Assembly (NCBI GenBank): GCA_947095535.1
Contig: OX352773.1
Location: forward strand, 36,477,398-36,541,397
Direction: 5' to 3'
DNA: 64,000 nucleotides
Source: Poecilobothrus nobilitatus
Taxonomy: Eukaryota; Arthropoda; Insecta; Diptera; Dolichopodidae
Of this stretch, positions 11,388-23,618 are shown piece after piece (the first letter of the stretch is position 1; each line of letters starts with the position of its first letter). The translations under genes were made by a program, and so were the position numbers. Below the pieces are notes generated by a model that was not told the DNA's origin, searched no databases, and saw nothing but the letters and a program-made list of their open reading frames with translations.

Positions 11388-13130
11388 ACTTTAGAATATG
11401 TCAATTACTAAATTTCAGTTTATGATCTCGTAATATTTTGTACTAATAAAAAAAAAAGAAGAATAAAAATGAAGGCTAAAAAAAAAATCTATTTCAATCC
11501 TATATACTACACCAATTGAATTTAATTCAATTCGCATAGAAAATTGATTATTTTTTGCAAAAAAAAAGTCGTTTTTTTTTACCATAGTAATTTGAGGAAA
11601 AAGGCTTTTAAAAAACTTTTTAATTTTCTAAACTTTAATAGTCTCAAAGTCAAAAAGTTCCTAAAGTTTCTCCTCTTGTAATTTTTTTTACCTTTATTTT
11701 CATTTCTTTTATTTCATCTTAAATTTTTTATTTCATTTTCATTATACTTTTAGCGTAATATTTGTTTTTTTTTTTTTATCTGCACATACACATACACATT
11801 CACATATTCATTATTATTTTATTGTTATGAGTTTTATTTTTATTTTCTATTAAAAGAAATTTTGCAATGATAGGTGGAAGGCGTTTTTAGCTTTAAATTG
11901 AATATACATATTATATTGCTTTACATTTTAATATTCTTTTGTCTTCCCTATACCTTATTTTCTACTTCTCAACAATCATCGAATCTATTAATTCAAGGCA
12001 ATTTATATTTCAAATAGAATATTTACCTTCAAATATATGTACACACATATACTATAATATACACATATTTTGATGAAAAAGGATGTTGGGAAGGGGCATA
12101 TAACATATGTGCCAATTTCGTTCCATTAAATATTCCATGAAAATTTTTAATTTTAGAATATAAAGACGCATATGTGCCTCTAAACATTTCTCTAGAGCTT
12201 TTATAATTATTGAAAATTGAATTTAATTGTTATGGGATAAAAATCTTATGGTATAATTTATAGAAAAATTGTTTCTATTGATAAAAGATTTTCTATTTAC
12301 AGAAAAATTCCAATTATAAATGTGCGCCATTTTTTTCTACTATTTGTTCTTATAATAAGACTGTTTAGAACGTGGAAATATTATAAATTTAGATGTTGGT
12401 ATTATTGATAAATGGTGTTTTGCCAGTTTTTTTTTTTGCCACAGTCTTATTTTTTTATTCTGCTGTAGTTTTATACAAAAAGGACTTGTAAATTATCTAT
12501 CAATCTATTTTGAATGTTAATCTAGTTACTCTGATAGATTTTTCTTTAATTAAGATAATATGGCTCTAATTATTGTATTAATGTTTAATTTTTGTAATAC
12601 GTAAAGATCACTTCTATTTCCATGCTTTAAATTCTCATCTTATGGATCTACTGATCATTGTATTCCGTCTTATGTTTTAAAGTCCACCATAATATGTTGA
12701 ACCGATGTATAAGAAAAAAGCTATAGTCTTTTCTTATGAAGACATAATGTGTTGGAAAATTATCTTATAAATTTATATTCTATTTGAACTCTTAAAATAA
12801 ATTATTTGAATAACTATTAAAATATGAAGATTATTTTCCTAAAGGGAAAACATAAACATATGGTTTTAAAAATTTGGTTTTTTATTAATTTGTTATTAAT
12901 ATATTTTGTATAATATAATAATATTCTTAAATAGGTATTAAAAAATAGTGTATGTATACATGTATACATCTTAAATCAGTCTTCTTTCAACACAGCATTT
13001 TAGTTATTAGGTTTAGGAGAAGGAATTAATCCTTTTTTTTGTTCAATATTTGAATTTAGTAAAGTCTTAAAAAAAATGATAAATTAGACACTAATAATAT
13101 TTTTTTTTATTTTGTATACAAATTATAAAT
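11388..13130. other. AT-rich intergenic DNA, no gene seen
   Basis: Composed of A/T tracts and short CACATA and ATATAC patches. No coding, RNA or repeat-family signal was recognised. Confidence 0.55.
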
Positions 13131-13810
13131 AAACAAGGAAGAATGTTAAATCAAAGGTATTTAAAGGTGTACATTTTTCAAAAGATGATAATAAAACTGT
13201 TTAGAATATTGTGACTTGCACTAAAAATTGTAATCAAGAAACATTTTCTTCAGTTTTGAGGAAACCCTTTAAGGAAAATAATTAAGAAAATCTATTAAAA
13301 CAATATGTAAAAATATTATTTTTGAGCTTTAAGTTTGTACAAAAATTTGTACAGGTGTCTAAAATACAGATGCCTATAAATAGAAAATTTTAAATTTTCT
13401 ATCTCTAAAACAATTGCTGAGATATGGAGCAAGAAAAATTTAGTTTTCACATATAATTTACATATAATTTTAAAAATTTAATTGTTAAAAAAATTGTATA
13501 ATTTTGAAAATGATTCATAAAAAGAAAATGTCCTATCGATTTAAGATTATGAAAATTTTAAGCAAAATCTCAGATATATACATTTGAAAATATGGTCTTT
13601 TCACACTTTAACACTTTCACACTGTAGCTCCATAATGTATGGGGTTACATAAAAAAATAGTTCTACAACAATATTGTTTTTAAAAGATATTTTCTTGGTT
13701 AATATTTTTTTGGTTCTATCTTAAACTATCTTGAAGTTTTGTAAAGAAACACATGGAGAAACAGAGTAAAAATAACAAGTAAATTTAGCAAATTTTTTTT
13801 TTTTTGTGGA
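13131..13810. repeat. Dispersed repeat family D, copy 2
   Basis: Begins with AAGGAAGAATGTTAAATCAA, matching AGAATGTCAAATCAAAGGTTT at 62.0 kb and GAATGTAAAACAAAAGGTTTTT at 21.85 kb. It continues with CATTTTTCAAAAGATGATAA and TTTTGAGGAAACCCTTTAAG. A central block, GTAGCTCCATAATGTATGGGG (about 13624), corresponds to 9031 in copy 1. It ends with GGTTCTATCTTAAACTATCT and GGAAAATGTACTAAAAATCA. This is the longest continuous copy and suggests a full length near 700 bp. It is non-coding as far as visible. Confidence 0.55.
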
Positions 13811-16800
13811 AAATGTACTAAAAATCAATTTTCATACTATACTATATTATAACAGTATGTATCATAACATTATCCATTTTAAAACTATGTATAATTTTTT
13901 AATATTATTTTAAAGTAAGGAAAATTTAAATTTAAATGATCCTTTGAATAGTTTTTCTTAAATATTTTAATTCAAATCACATGATATAAAATATTTTTAG
14001 ACCATCATCTACAGATCTACTATACATAATATATATATTAATATTATACCCATAGTATAGCCAAAAAATGTTGTCTTTTATTCAGGAATGTTTCTTATTC
14101 AATATTCAAAAATTCTTTTATTTTATTTTATGATTTTATCAATACAAAGAAGAAAATCAACATACAAAATTGAATAGATATAAAAAAAAATCAAGGATTT
14201 TTTTTTTTAGAAAAACAGAAAAAAGCTTAAGTTCTAGGATATTATCAAAGATTTTGTATATTATGAATTTCGGTTTTATATATATTTGTATAATATATAT
14301 ATATATATTTGTATTCTTTAAAGAAATCTTTTAAGAATATTTTATTTCAATTTAACCCATTCAAATTTAAATTGTATTTGACAACAAAAACCTAAATACA
14401 ATAAAAGTGTAAAGAAAACAAAAAAACAAAAAAGAAATGTGAAAAGAAAAACTCTTGACCACAATAAAAACCCATCGTCCGTTAAAAAAATATTTTTCTC
14501 ATAATTTATATCTAATCTTTAAATTTGATTTTTTTTTTTTTTTTGCTTCTTTTGAAATGTTGGGATATCCTTAAATTTAAATAAAGTTTTTTAGTCTAAA
14601 ATATTCTTATTCAAATGTTCTTTTTTCATTAATGGAGCGAATATTATAGCTTTCTAATATTTTTAGATCATTTCATTCGCCTTTATTAGAAAAGAGTTCC
14701 TGTATATAAGTTTTCGAACATTTCAAAATGTAAAAGAATATAATATGTATATAAGTTTTCTAAATATTGTTGAATAATAATATTATATTTGTTGTTCCAA
14801 GATTTATTTGAACTCTGACTCAGTACAGTGTTAGAATGCACTCAAAAAAAATAAAAAGCTCAAATAAACAATTTTTTTTTGAAGTATTTATACTTAGTTA
14901 TTACTTATTATTTTTTAAATTAAGGAATTATTAAATTGATATTGTTAAATGACTATTTAGATTAAGAGAAATTTTGAAAATTCATTGAGTATCAAAGTTT
15001 TTTCCTAAAAATATTTTAATAAAATGAAACTAATAATACAACCAACACCAGAAAAAGAAAACTATTTAAAATTATATTTGAAAATTCTCATTTTTAGACA
15101 CATAATAAAATCTATTATGTATTTTAAAAAATTTTTTTTCTCTCTTTAAATAACTTTTTATTATCTTTTTGTAAGTTTGTTATTAGATTTAAAAAATAAT
15201 ATTTGAAAAAAAAATGTTATATTTAATAAATCCTGAATTTTCCTAACTATATTGTTCAAAATTTTTAAATAAAAAACAAAAAAAAAAAAATTGAATGAAA
15301 AATAAAAAGAAAATTCTTTTCTTTTGAGAAAATTGAAAAATCTATCAAAATGTTATCTTAAAAAAAATTTTTTTATATTAACAAAATATTAAGCATCATA
15401 TAAATTTCAGAATTGGAGTTTTAAATATAAATTTGATTTGATCTGATTTTATTTAGATATAATTGTTGAAAATTATAATAAATAGGACATGGACCCTAAT
15501 ATTTGAATTTGATTAATCATTAATTAAATAATCATTTTTTTGATAAGTTTTTGTTGCACCAAAATCATATTTCGTAATAACTCAAAAATATTTTGATTAG
15601 TAAAAACACTCAATTAAGTCAACAAAATTAAACAGACAAAAAAAAAAGTAAAATGAAAAGATGCCATTATATTATTTAAAATTATTATAAAATTTGAAAT
15701 AAATGAGTTTTGAAATGAACGCATGGAATACCCCATAAATTTGTTTCAAACCTAAATTAAATAGGAGAATTTTCTAAAGTTATCAGTTCATCCAGGCATT
15801 ACAAAAGCAAGAAATTATCCTAATTTATTTTATTTTTATTTCCATAAAAATGTAGGAATAATGTTACAGGATATTTTGTTGTTACTAGATTCCGTTTAAA
15901 TTTGCTGTTAACGCCGTTGTTACATTCTGAAATATTAGGTAATTTTTTCGCAGCTTACTTTTTAAATTAAAGTCAAAATATATATTTATATAATAAGAAT
16001 TAAGATCTAACCGTACCTTTTCTTTTTTTCTGCAGCTTTTTATTTTTAGAAATGTAAAGTTTCTTTCTTCCTTTTCCATACGAAGCAATTAATACATATT
16101 TTCCAATATTTTTATTTTTTTAGTGGAATAGACGAGTTTTGAAAAAAAAAAAAAAATGAGTTTTGTTTATCCAAATTAATTGGTTATTTACCCTCTTATA
16201 ATTTAAGCAGTGATGTAATATTATTAGTTTTGATCTAAAATAAAAATCTTCATCAATAACAAATTTTTTTCCGAAAGGGAAATAGAAGAGTTTTGATTCT
16301 ATAGGCCATTACAATCCTATAATAAGTCTTTTACACTTATTTAATGAGAACGCATATTTTGCATCTGAAAAAATAAAAGCCTTTTTAAAATACCTATGAG
16401 ATATAATAAAATTCATTGTATTGCATTGAACAATCTCACTTCTGAAGGCAACCTAATTAAAACTGGACCTTAATGCTAATTAATAATACATGATCGAACA
16501 TTTTTATTATAATATAATATTAAGAATACTCTTTACTGTAATTTTGTTTTTATTTATATGAAAAATAAAAATTAAACTAATGTACAATATTTAAAAGTTC
16601 AAAAAAATTTTTTTTTTGTATTTAAAACAATCAGTTATGACATAAATCTATAACTGACCTAATTTAAATTTAATTTTTATACAGATAGAAATAAAATCTA
16701 AAATAATTCGGAAAATTTTATGGATAGAGAAAGGATTTAGGACTATTATAATTAATAGTTTTATTTGTTCTGATTTTTATATCTTTGATGATACTTTCTA

Positions 16801-17305
16801 TAAAAAAAAATTATCTTTTTTAAACTTTTTCAATATTCTCATTTTATTTTTTATTCGAAATTTGAAACAAATTTACTTACAAAAAATACGCACATACATA
16901 TTTGAAAAAAATATAATAGATAAAAATAAAAATCTATTGTCAGTTTATATCTTGTTATTATCCTCTATTTATTTATTTGTTTTTTTTTTTTTGTTTTAGT
17001 TATTTTATGTATATGTAACGATATTTATTAAGGTTTTTCAAAATACTTCATTCTTAATCCTTTGACCAACGCACAAATTATTATTTCTAACTCACATTCC
17101 TTCTAACATCTTTGCCATCAAATAAATGAAGTAGATGAACAGTGGTGGTTACATTAAAAATTTTATTTTTAAAATGATTTAAATAAGGTATAGGTAATAA
17201 TTTGGGTTTATAATTAAATATAATTTTAGGATTGTTTGTTATTAAACGGGCTATGTATACGATAGATGTAAAATAAGTATCATTAAAACAATCTTAAAAA
17301 TATTT
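13811..17305. other. AT-rich intergenic DNA, no gene seen
   Basis: A patch at about 14050-14075 (TAGCCAAAAAATGTTGTCTTTT) resembles one at 54090-54115 (TTGCCAAAAAATGTTGTTCTTTT), hinting at another old repeat. The minus-strand frame at 15885-16088 has no recognisable domain. Otherwise only A/T tracts. Confidence 0.5.
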
Positions 17306-17411
17306 GGGGGCCTCGGTGGCCTAGTGGGTAAGAGCGTATAAAATACGCTGCAAAAACCAAGGAAGTGTGGGTTAACACTATTTCTGTCCAGAAAAATGCA
17401 TAAAAAAAAAA
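17306..17411 (+). mobile_element. SINE family A, copy 1 (3' part deleted)
   Basis: Starts GGGGGCCTCGGTGGCCTAGTGG. TGGCCTAGTGG fits the RNA polymerase III A box (TRGCNNAGYNGG), and the hairpin GCGTATAAAATACGC is intact. The B-box position has decayed to GGTTAACACT, and most of the body is missing before a short poly(A) near 17401-17411. The copy is therefore probably not transcribable. Other copies are at 23475, 28024, 36945 and 46529 (minus). Confidence 0.85.
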
Positions 17412-17837
17412 GAATATTTAAAAATCATCTACGCATCATCATCTTTTTACTTCCTCAAAAATGAAACCAAATTATCTTAAAAAATAAGTTCTTGTCAGTG
17501 GTTTCAAATTGTCTTCAAATTTTTTAATTAATTTAATTAAATTCTTTAAAATTTCTTAAAACATGTTCATATCTACAAAGTAAAATCTTTTCTGAAACGT
17601 CACTGTACATATTATTTTTGTCCTAGAATAATAACCAAAATATTGAAACAAAAAAAAAAAAAAGAAAATTAGAAATTCATTTTATATCAGTATTAGTATT
17701 TAGTATTAGAAATAAAAAAAACAAAAAAATATTAAAAAAAGGACTAAAACAAAAAGAGAAGGAATTTACCGAAAAGTAATAAAATAAAATAAAACAAAAT
17801 AAAACCCAAGAATGTAAAAAAAAAAAAGTGAAACAAA

Positions 17838-17861
17838 TTATATATATATATATATATATAT
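17838..17861. repeat. (TA)12 microsatellite
   Basis: Uninterrupted TA dinucleotides between AAACAAAT and TTTATTTTG. Confidence 0.95.
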
Positions 17862-20415
17862 TTATTTTGATACATTTATAAGTTAAAAGTATAAAAGAGA
17901 CAGATATATATAGTCATATTCCATTGCAAAAAAAGTAAAAAAAAAAAAATAATAACATCTAAAATAAAATAAAATAATCCTTTACAAAAAAAAAAAAAAA
18001 AAAATAAAATCCTTTCTAATTTATGACAACACAAAGACAATCCCTAATTGGACGGCATTAAATTTTCTTCATTGGGATTACTGTCATTTTCATTAAAATT
18101 GGTATAATTTTATTTTTGTTGCTGTTTTCCTTTTTGTTTTTTTTTTTGGTTATTGGAAGATGGTTATAAATAAATATGTAGTATTACTTAGTTGTATTGC
18201 TTACATCAAAAATAAATGTATATATAATATATATGTATATTGTATTGTATTTAAACTCAAGATAATTTTCAAATTTTTAACATTTCAATAACTTTTTACA
18301 ATTATACTAAAAACCTTGATGGTAAAATAATAAAAATATATTGTGCTCCTCTTATTACTAAGTTTTGTGGATTTTTTCTTCACTTCTAATTCTTTTGTCA
18401 ACTCTATTAAAGAACTATAAAAAAAAAACCTTAAAAACCTTCAAAAAATTAAATATCTTAGTAGAGGGTTTAGTTCTGGTAGTTCAACTTCGGTAAAGCA
18501 ATATGCTTCTAAGTGAAAATATATTGCTCGGAATAAAGTTCCACCTCAGTTTTTGGGTATGTAACTTAGAAATTTTTCTTATTGAACAAAACATATTATA
18601 CTTACATATACTTGTAAGTATAATAGGAACTATAGAAACATGCAATTAAAAATTCAATTGCCTTTTTTATACAAACAGTTGTAACCTTTAAAGGTAATAA
18701 ATAATTTTTGCTTATAATAATTATTTATAATTTTTGTCAAAATTTAACTCATTATTAAAAATTTTTATTATTATTTCATTTACATTTTCCTTTTTAATAA
18801 ATTTATTATCCTTATCATTTTAATTTTCACAACTTCGATTAACATTTCTTTTAATGCTATACTGTTTTTTTTTTTATTGAGTTCTAGGTAGAAACAACAT
18901 CCTTATTAATTCTGAATTTTTAAATAACTTTTTAAATACTTTGTACCAGCAATTCAATACTTATTATTTTTTATCGTAAAATTCTGATAAAAAAAAAAAA
19001 ATTTTTTTTAGGCTTTTTTAAAAGAAGAATAAAAAAAAAGGATATTTCAAATTAACTTGTATAATTGTTCAATATAATCATGACAATAATAAATAAATAA
19101 ATTCAATGTTGTGCTTTATCTGTATTTTATAGCATAACATTGCCAGAATGTTCAAATTTAGTGACATTTTAGTGACTTAACTTTAATTTTATTATAATTT
19201 TATATTTCATAATGGCTAAAATTTATTTAATTTAAGATTTATCAACGTCAATCCAATTGAGATGTTTTGATTATGAATTTCCATTAATTTGTTGTTTTTA
19301 ATTTATCATTTTTCATCAATATTATTTTTTTGAAAATCTTTCCTACAAATTTTTCTATAAATTAATTACGAAAAAATTAGTGAAATCGATTGCACCTACA
19401 AAAGCATATTGATTTTGACATTTGTAGATTGTACTTTACTATTGTGAATTTTATCAAATTCATGACGAAAATTTTGAAAAACTTAAACGTGTAGGTAATA
19501 ATAAAAATTCAAATGACACTTTGATTATAAATAAAGAACGGTAAAAAAAATAAATTAGACAGAAAAAGAACTTTTTTGACTTCCGTTATTTTATATCGCA
19601 TTACAGGACTAGTATAGAAATAAATAAATAAAGGGTATATATATTACATAGCAATATAATCAAATAATAAGCTATCAAAATTTCTTAAAAAGTAAATTGA
19701 AATATTATAATTATAACTGAAATATTATCTAAGTTTATTTATTTTTTTTAAATATCAAACTTTTTTTCGTTTATTAATTCTCAATTCTATACTTTTAGTT
19801 TACGAACTATATTCTTGAAAACTGTGACATCTGGTAATACTTGTTTTTTTTTTATGTATTATTTTTTATTAAAAATTAAAATAACGATATGATATCTGTT
19901 TTAAAATGAAGAAGAAAGAGATAAAAATTAAAAATAATAAGAAAAAAAGATATTGAATGAGGGAAAAGCTAATAGAGAAAAAGTGAGAAAATACAAAAAT
20001 TAAATAAATCAACAAAGAAAATAAAAGAAAAATGGTTTGGAAATGGATTCAAAATACTTATTAATCAAATAACAAAAAAAACTATAAAAAAAAATTTAAA
20101 CACACAAACAGAATATGATAAAAAAGCAAATATTAATAAAAAAAAATTTATAGCACAAATAATAATATATAATTAGGTTTCTTTGATTGAAGATTATGAA
20201 TCCATAAATTTAAAATTTTTCGTTCTACTACAGTTTTTTTTCCCGAATATTATCGTTTTTTTTTCGAACAGTCATTACGTACCTGAATAAAATGAAATGT
20301 CCTGAATTGATAATTAATTGAAATATTATTTTTTGAATATTCGAATATAATAATATGTATGTACCTAGTTGTGTCTTATACTAATTCTTGTATAAATAAT
20401 TATGAATAATTCGAT

Positions 20416-20417
<2 letters not shown>

Positions 20418-20449
<32 letters not shown>
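20418..20449. repeat. (AT)16 microsatellite
   Basis: Uninterrupted AT dinucleotides following TTCGATAAA, about 100 bp before the Foldback-type element. Confidence 0.95.
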
Positions 20450-20451
<2 letters not shown>

Positions 20452-20553
20452 ACTTGTAGATATTTAAAAATTTTATATATTTAATGTCTATAAAAAATAG
20501 ATACTATTATTTATTTTTATATCATGAAAAAAAAAAACAAAATTTTCTTTGCT

Positions 20554-21343
20554 AAAATTGATGGGTCTATAACAGTTATTTGCCTAAAGCCATTTCGTAA
20601 AAAGACATTTCGCCTAATACCATTTGCCAAAAAAAACTTATTGCAAAATTACCTGTTACAAAAAGACTTTTAATAAAAGGGACACTTCGCAAAAAGATTT
20701 TTAACAAAATGCAAACATTTTTTTTGGAAATGAGAGTAATTTTGACTTTACCACATAATTCTATTCCGCAATATTATGGTAAACTATTAAAAGATTAATT
20801 GAAGTGGACGATGATGGAAAAAGAGTAATGAATTGGTATGGTACAACACATATTTTTGGAAAAACTTTTCATAAAAATATAAAAATTTCGTATACATATT
20901 GATTGGTACATATTATGTGTAAATATTTTAGAAAAAGCACTGAAATACACTGATTTTGTAGCCATTCTAAATTCGCTCCTAATTATATTTTCTATACTAA
21001 TATATTTCAACTAGAAAACTTTAGGTTTAATAACTGCCACTGACAAATCCCCGTTTAACAAATTATTAAAACACTAATTTAGACACCAATTAAAATCTCT
21101 CCTCATATACATATATCTATGTATATATTTTTAATAAACACTTTTTACAATATTATTTGTTTGTTAAATATTAGTTGGTTGTCAGTCCTTTTGCGAACTG
21201 TCCCACTTGTTGAAAGTTTTTTTCCGAATTGTTCGTTTTGTTAAAAGTCTTTTTGCAATAAGTTTCTTTGTCAATTTTCATTAGGCAAAATGTTTTTTTT
21301 TGCGAACTGGATTTAGGCAAACTGGGATGTCCCCAAAATTGAT
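20554..21343. mobile_element. Foldback-type DNA element with long inverted arms and 9-bp target duplication
   Basis: The sequence AAAATTGAT occurs at 20554-20562 and again at 21335-21343, flanking a 772-bp element (20563-21334) like a target-site duplication. The left arm (to about 20712) begins GGGTCTATAACAGTTATTTG; the reverse complement of the right arm (from about 21185) begins GGGGACATCCCAGTTTGCC. Both continue with GCCTAAA, CATTTCGC or CATTTTGCCTAAT, AACTTATTGCAAA and AAAAGACTTTTAA. Each arm is itself made of short degenerate repeats of the type TTTCGCAAAAAGACA. Long arms with internal subrepeats plus a 9-bp duplication are the hallmarks of Foldback elements, related to MULE transposons. 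The AT-rich middle holds a 71-codon minus-strand frame (20795-21010) without recognisable transposase motifs, so the element looks non-autonomous. Confidence 0.75.
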
Positions 21344-21847
21344 ATACCAAAATAATGTTTTATTCCTTTCAACTTATATGTAAGGACATATAAAAACTTA
21401 ATAGATATCATTAATATAAAAGATTCAAATTTCTTTTTTTCAAGACAAATAAAAAAAAAATACAAACAAGTAAAAAGGAAAAACTAATAAAATACACTTT
21501 ATTAAGTTTCATGATATAGGTATAAATAATAAAATAAATCCTATATAGCATTAACGACATATTAAACTATCAAAGGTACAAATTTAAAAGATTGGCACAT
21601 TCAGTTAAGTGTTACACAATTATTTTTATAGTGTTAATTCATTTGCAGATATTATTTTATTTGAGCATAAAAGATTCCAAATTAAATTTTGATTCGAAAA
21701 TAGTTAATGTTTATTATAATATTTCCAATCATTTAATATTTAATTTGTAATATTTTAATCTTCTTTATATAATATGGTTACTAAACTGTTGTCAGGAGAA
21801 AAAATGACTAATATTGATTGATACATCAATGCCTAATATAATTAATA
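21344..21847. other. AT-rich intergenic DNA, no gene seen
   Basis: Only A/T tracts and short runs lie between the Foldback-type element and repeat D copy 3. Confidence 0.5.
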
Positions 21848-22215
21848 AAGAATAAGGCTGAATGTAAAACAAAAGGTTTTTAAATAAGCACATTTTCCAA
21901 AAGATAATAAAAACTGTTTTTGAATTTTCCAATTTTCCAAAAAATTGTGGAAAATCAAAATATATTTTTTTCAATTTTAAGGAAACCTCTATAAGAATAA
22001 TTTTTAATACATGTAAAATTATAATGTTGAGTTTTTAATTTTGTGGTTTACTTTAAAAATGTTTATGAAACCTAACTATGGTAAAAATTTGCTCTAGCTT
22101 TAACAGGGTAGAAATTTTGTAAACAGGCAGGGGCGGACGGAAAACTCGAATGAAACTAATTTTTTCTAAACTAACATTTTTTCAAATTTTTTTTTTGAAA
22201 AATGTACTAAAAATA
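21848..22215. repeat. Dispersed repeat family D, copy 3 (internally deleted)
   Basis: Both ends of the family are present: GAATGTAAAACAAAAGGTTTTT, ACATTTTCCAAAAGATAATA and CAATTTTAAGGAAACC at the start; CTATGGTAAAAATTTGCTCTAG, TTTTGTAAACAGGCAGG and GAAAAATGTACTAAAAATAG at the end. The start and end landmarks are only about 130 bp apart, against about 460-620 bp in other copies, so the centre is missing. A minus-strand frame at 21792-21974 falls in this repeat and is not a gene. Confidence 0.55.
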
Positions 22216-23474
22216 GTGGTAACATTTTATAAAATTAAAAAAGTAATTAGTAGTGATAGAAGAGTTTTTCTTTGAGAGCATAAATGTTTGGTATTTAAAG
22301 AAGTCTTATATTTAAAATAAGAGATTTTGAATACTGTATTGGTTAGAGATTTTAAATTATTAGTATTTTGTATCTATAAATCCTAATTTTAATTGTTATG
22401 CTGGTAAATTGGTAAATGATAATCGCTGTATATTAAAAAGCTAAATTAAGATATTAACAAAGCTATTTATATTTGTGTTAAAATAAATAGACGATTTTAA
22501 CCTTTAAAGAAAGCAAGTTATCTTAAAATTTAATAAGAAGTATAAAGAATAAAATTATTCTTTAACTGATAAATATAACATGACTTAAAGAGACTAAAAC
22601 TAAACTATTAATGCATATTAATGTAAATTTAAAATTTATAACATCCTCTTATATCCCTCAATTTTCTTTGGTTCTCAAATTTAAAATTGTTAACTTTTGA
22701 CATCGATTCATTACCATAATTTTTCTTTTGTGTACACAATTCGTACAAAAAGGTTAACTATAGAATACTCATTTGCCTATTTGATTACTATTTTTAAAAA
22801 GGAATCGTTTATTCATTACTGATATTATTTTGTTTTTTTTTTTTCTTATGTACGTTACGTCATAACAAATTTATGCTTTTGTAATATGTACTGATATGCT
22901 GTTAATTTTTTTTTCTTTTGAAAAGAGTCAATAAAAACAGTTACCTTTTTAGTAGAAGCCCTTGAGCTAAGAATTTTGTTTGTTCGGTTATTTTTGTTTT
23001 TTTTGCTAGGAAATCATTATGCGTTACGCAAACTGAAACAGAAAAAAAAGGACAAAAGAAAAAAAAAAAAAAATTGGGAAAAAACCAACAGATTACGTGA
23101 CTTAAATTTATAAATCAACTCAGCATAAAAATTTAAATATCGCAAAGCAGTAGTTGTAAATTTTATGTTGTACTGAAGAGTCAACAGTAATATTATGAGT
23201 TAAAGAAGAAGAGTCGTATTATTTAAATAATAATATGAAGTAATATGTACAGTAGGTGATAAAATTAAGGATTTCAGTATAAATATTATCAAAATAATTT
23301 TAATAAAAAATGGTGTAAAAACAATTTATTTGAAAATATTAAATTATAAAAAATATTTGGACCATGCAATTCACTTAATGTATTGTCTATTCGAATAGTT
23401 GAAGATTCAAAATACGTATTTTATTCTATTTTTGGGATTAAATAAGTTAAAAAAAAAAATTGTTTTATTTTTTA
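22216..23474. other. AT-rich intergenic DNA, no gene seen
   Basis: A/T tracts and scattered short T-rich runs. No feature is recognised. Confidence 0.55.
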
Positions 23475-23618
23475 CAACCGAAAAAGTGTGGGTTTGAATC
23501 CCACACACGTCGTTAGAAAAATTTCTCCTTAATTCATTTACAGCCATGGCTGAAAAAGAAAGTCTGGGTAATTTTCTTGTCACATTTATGTGACAGGGGA
23601 ACAAACTAAAAAAAAAAA
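23475..23618 (+). mobile_element. SINE family A, copy 2 (5'-truncated)
   Basis: Begins inside the head (ACCGAAAAAGTGTGGG). It carries a B box GGTTTGAATCC that differs by one base from consensus, then CACACACGTCG, TTCATTTACAGCCATGGCTGA, GTCACATTTATGTGACAGG and a poly(A) tail ending at 23618. The A box is absent, so internal RNA polymerase III transcription is not expected. The body GTCACATTTATGTGAC is a perfect palindrome around its centre. The minus-strand frame across it is a shadow. Confidence 0.85.

Larger units (their letters stand above)
17412..20553. other. AT-rich intergenic DNA with (TA)n microsatellites
   Basis: No gene is seen. Contents are A/T homopolymers (for example 17986-18003), the (TA)n runs listed separately, and low-complexity A-rich stretches at 19860-20160. 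Confidence 0.55.

Noticed and set aside
20795..21010. 71-codon minus-strand frame inside the Foldback-type element, considered as a transposase relic
   Set aside because: No DDE, zinc-finger or MULE motif is recognisable; the frame is short and AT-driven.
23407..23604. Minus-strand frame of 65 codons
   Set aside because: Lies across SINE family A copy 2; a shadow of the repeat. The same holds for the minus-strand frame at 36924-37112 over copy 4.
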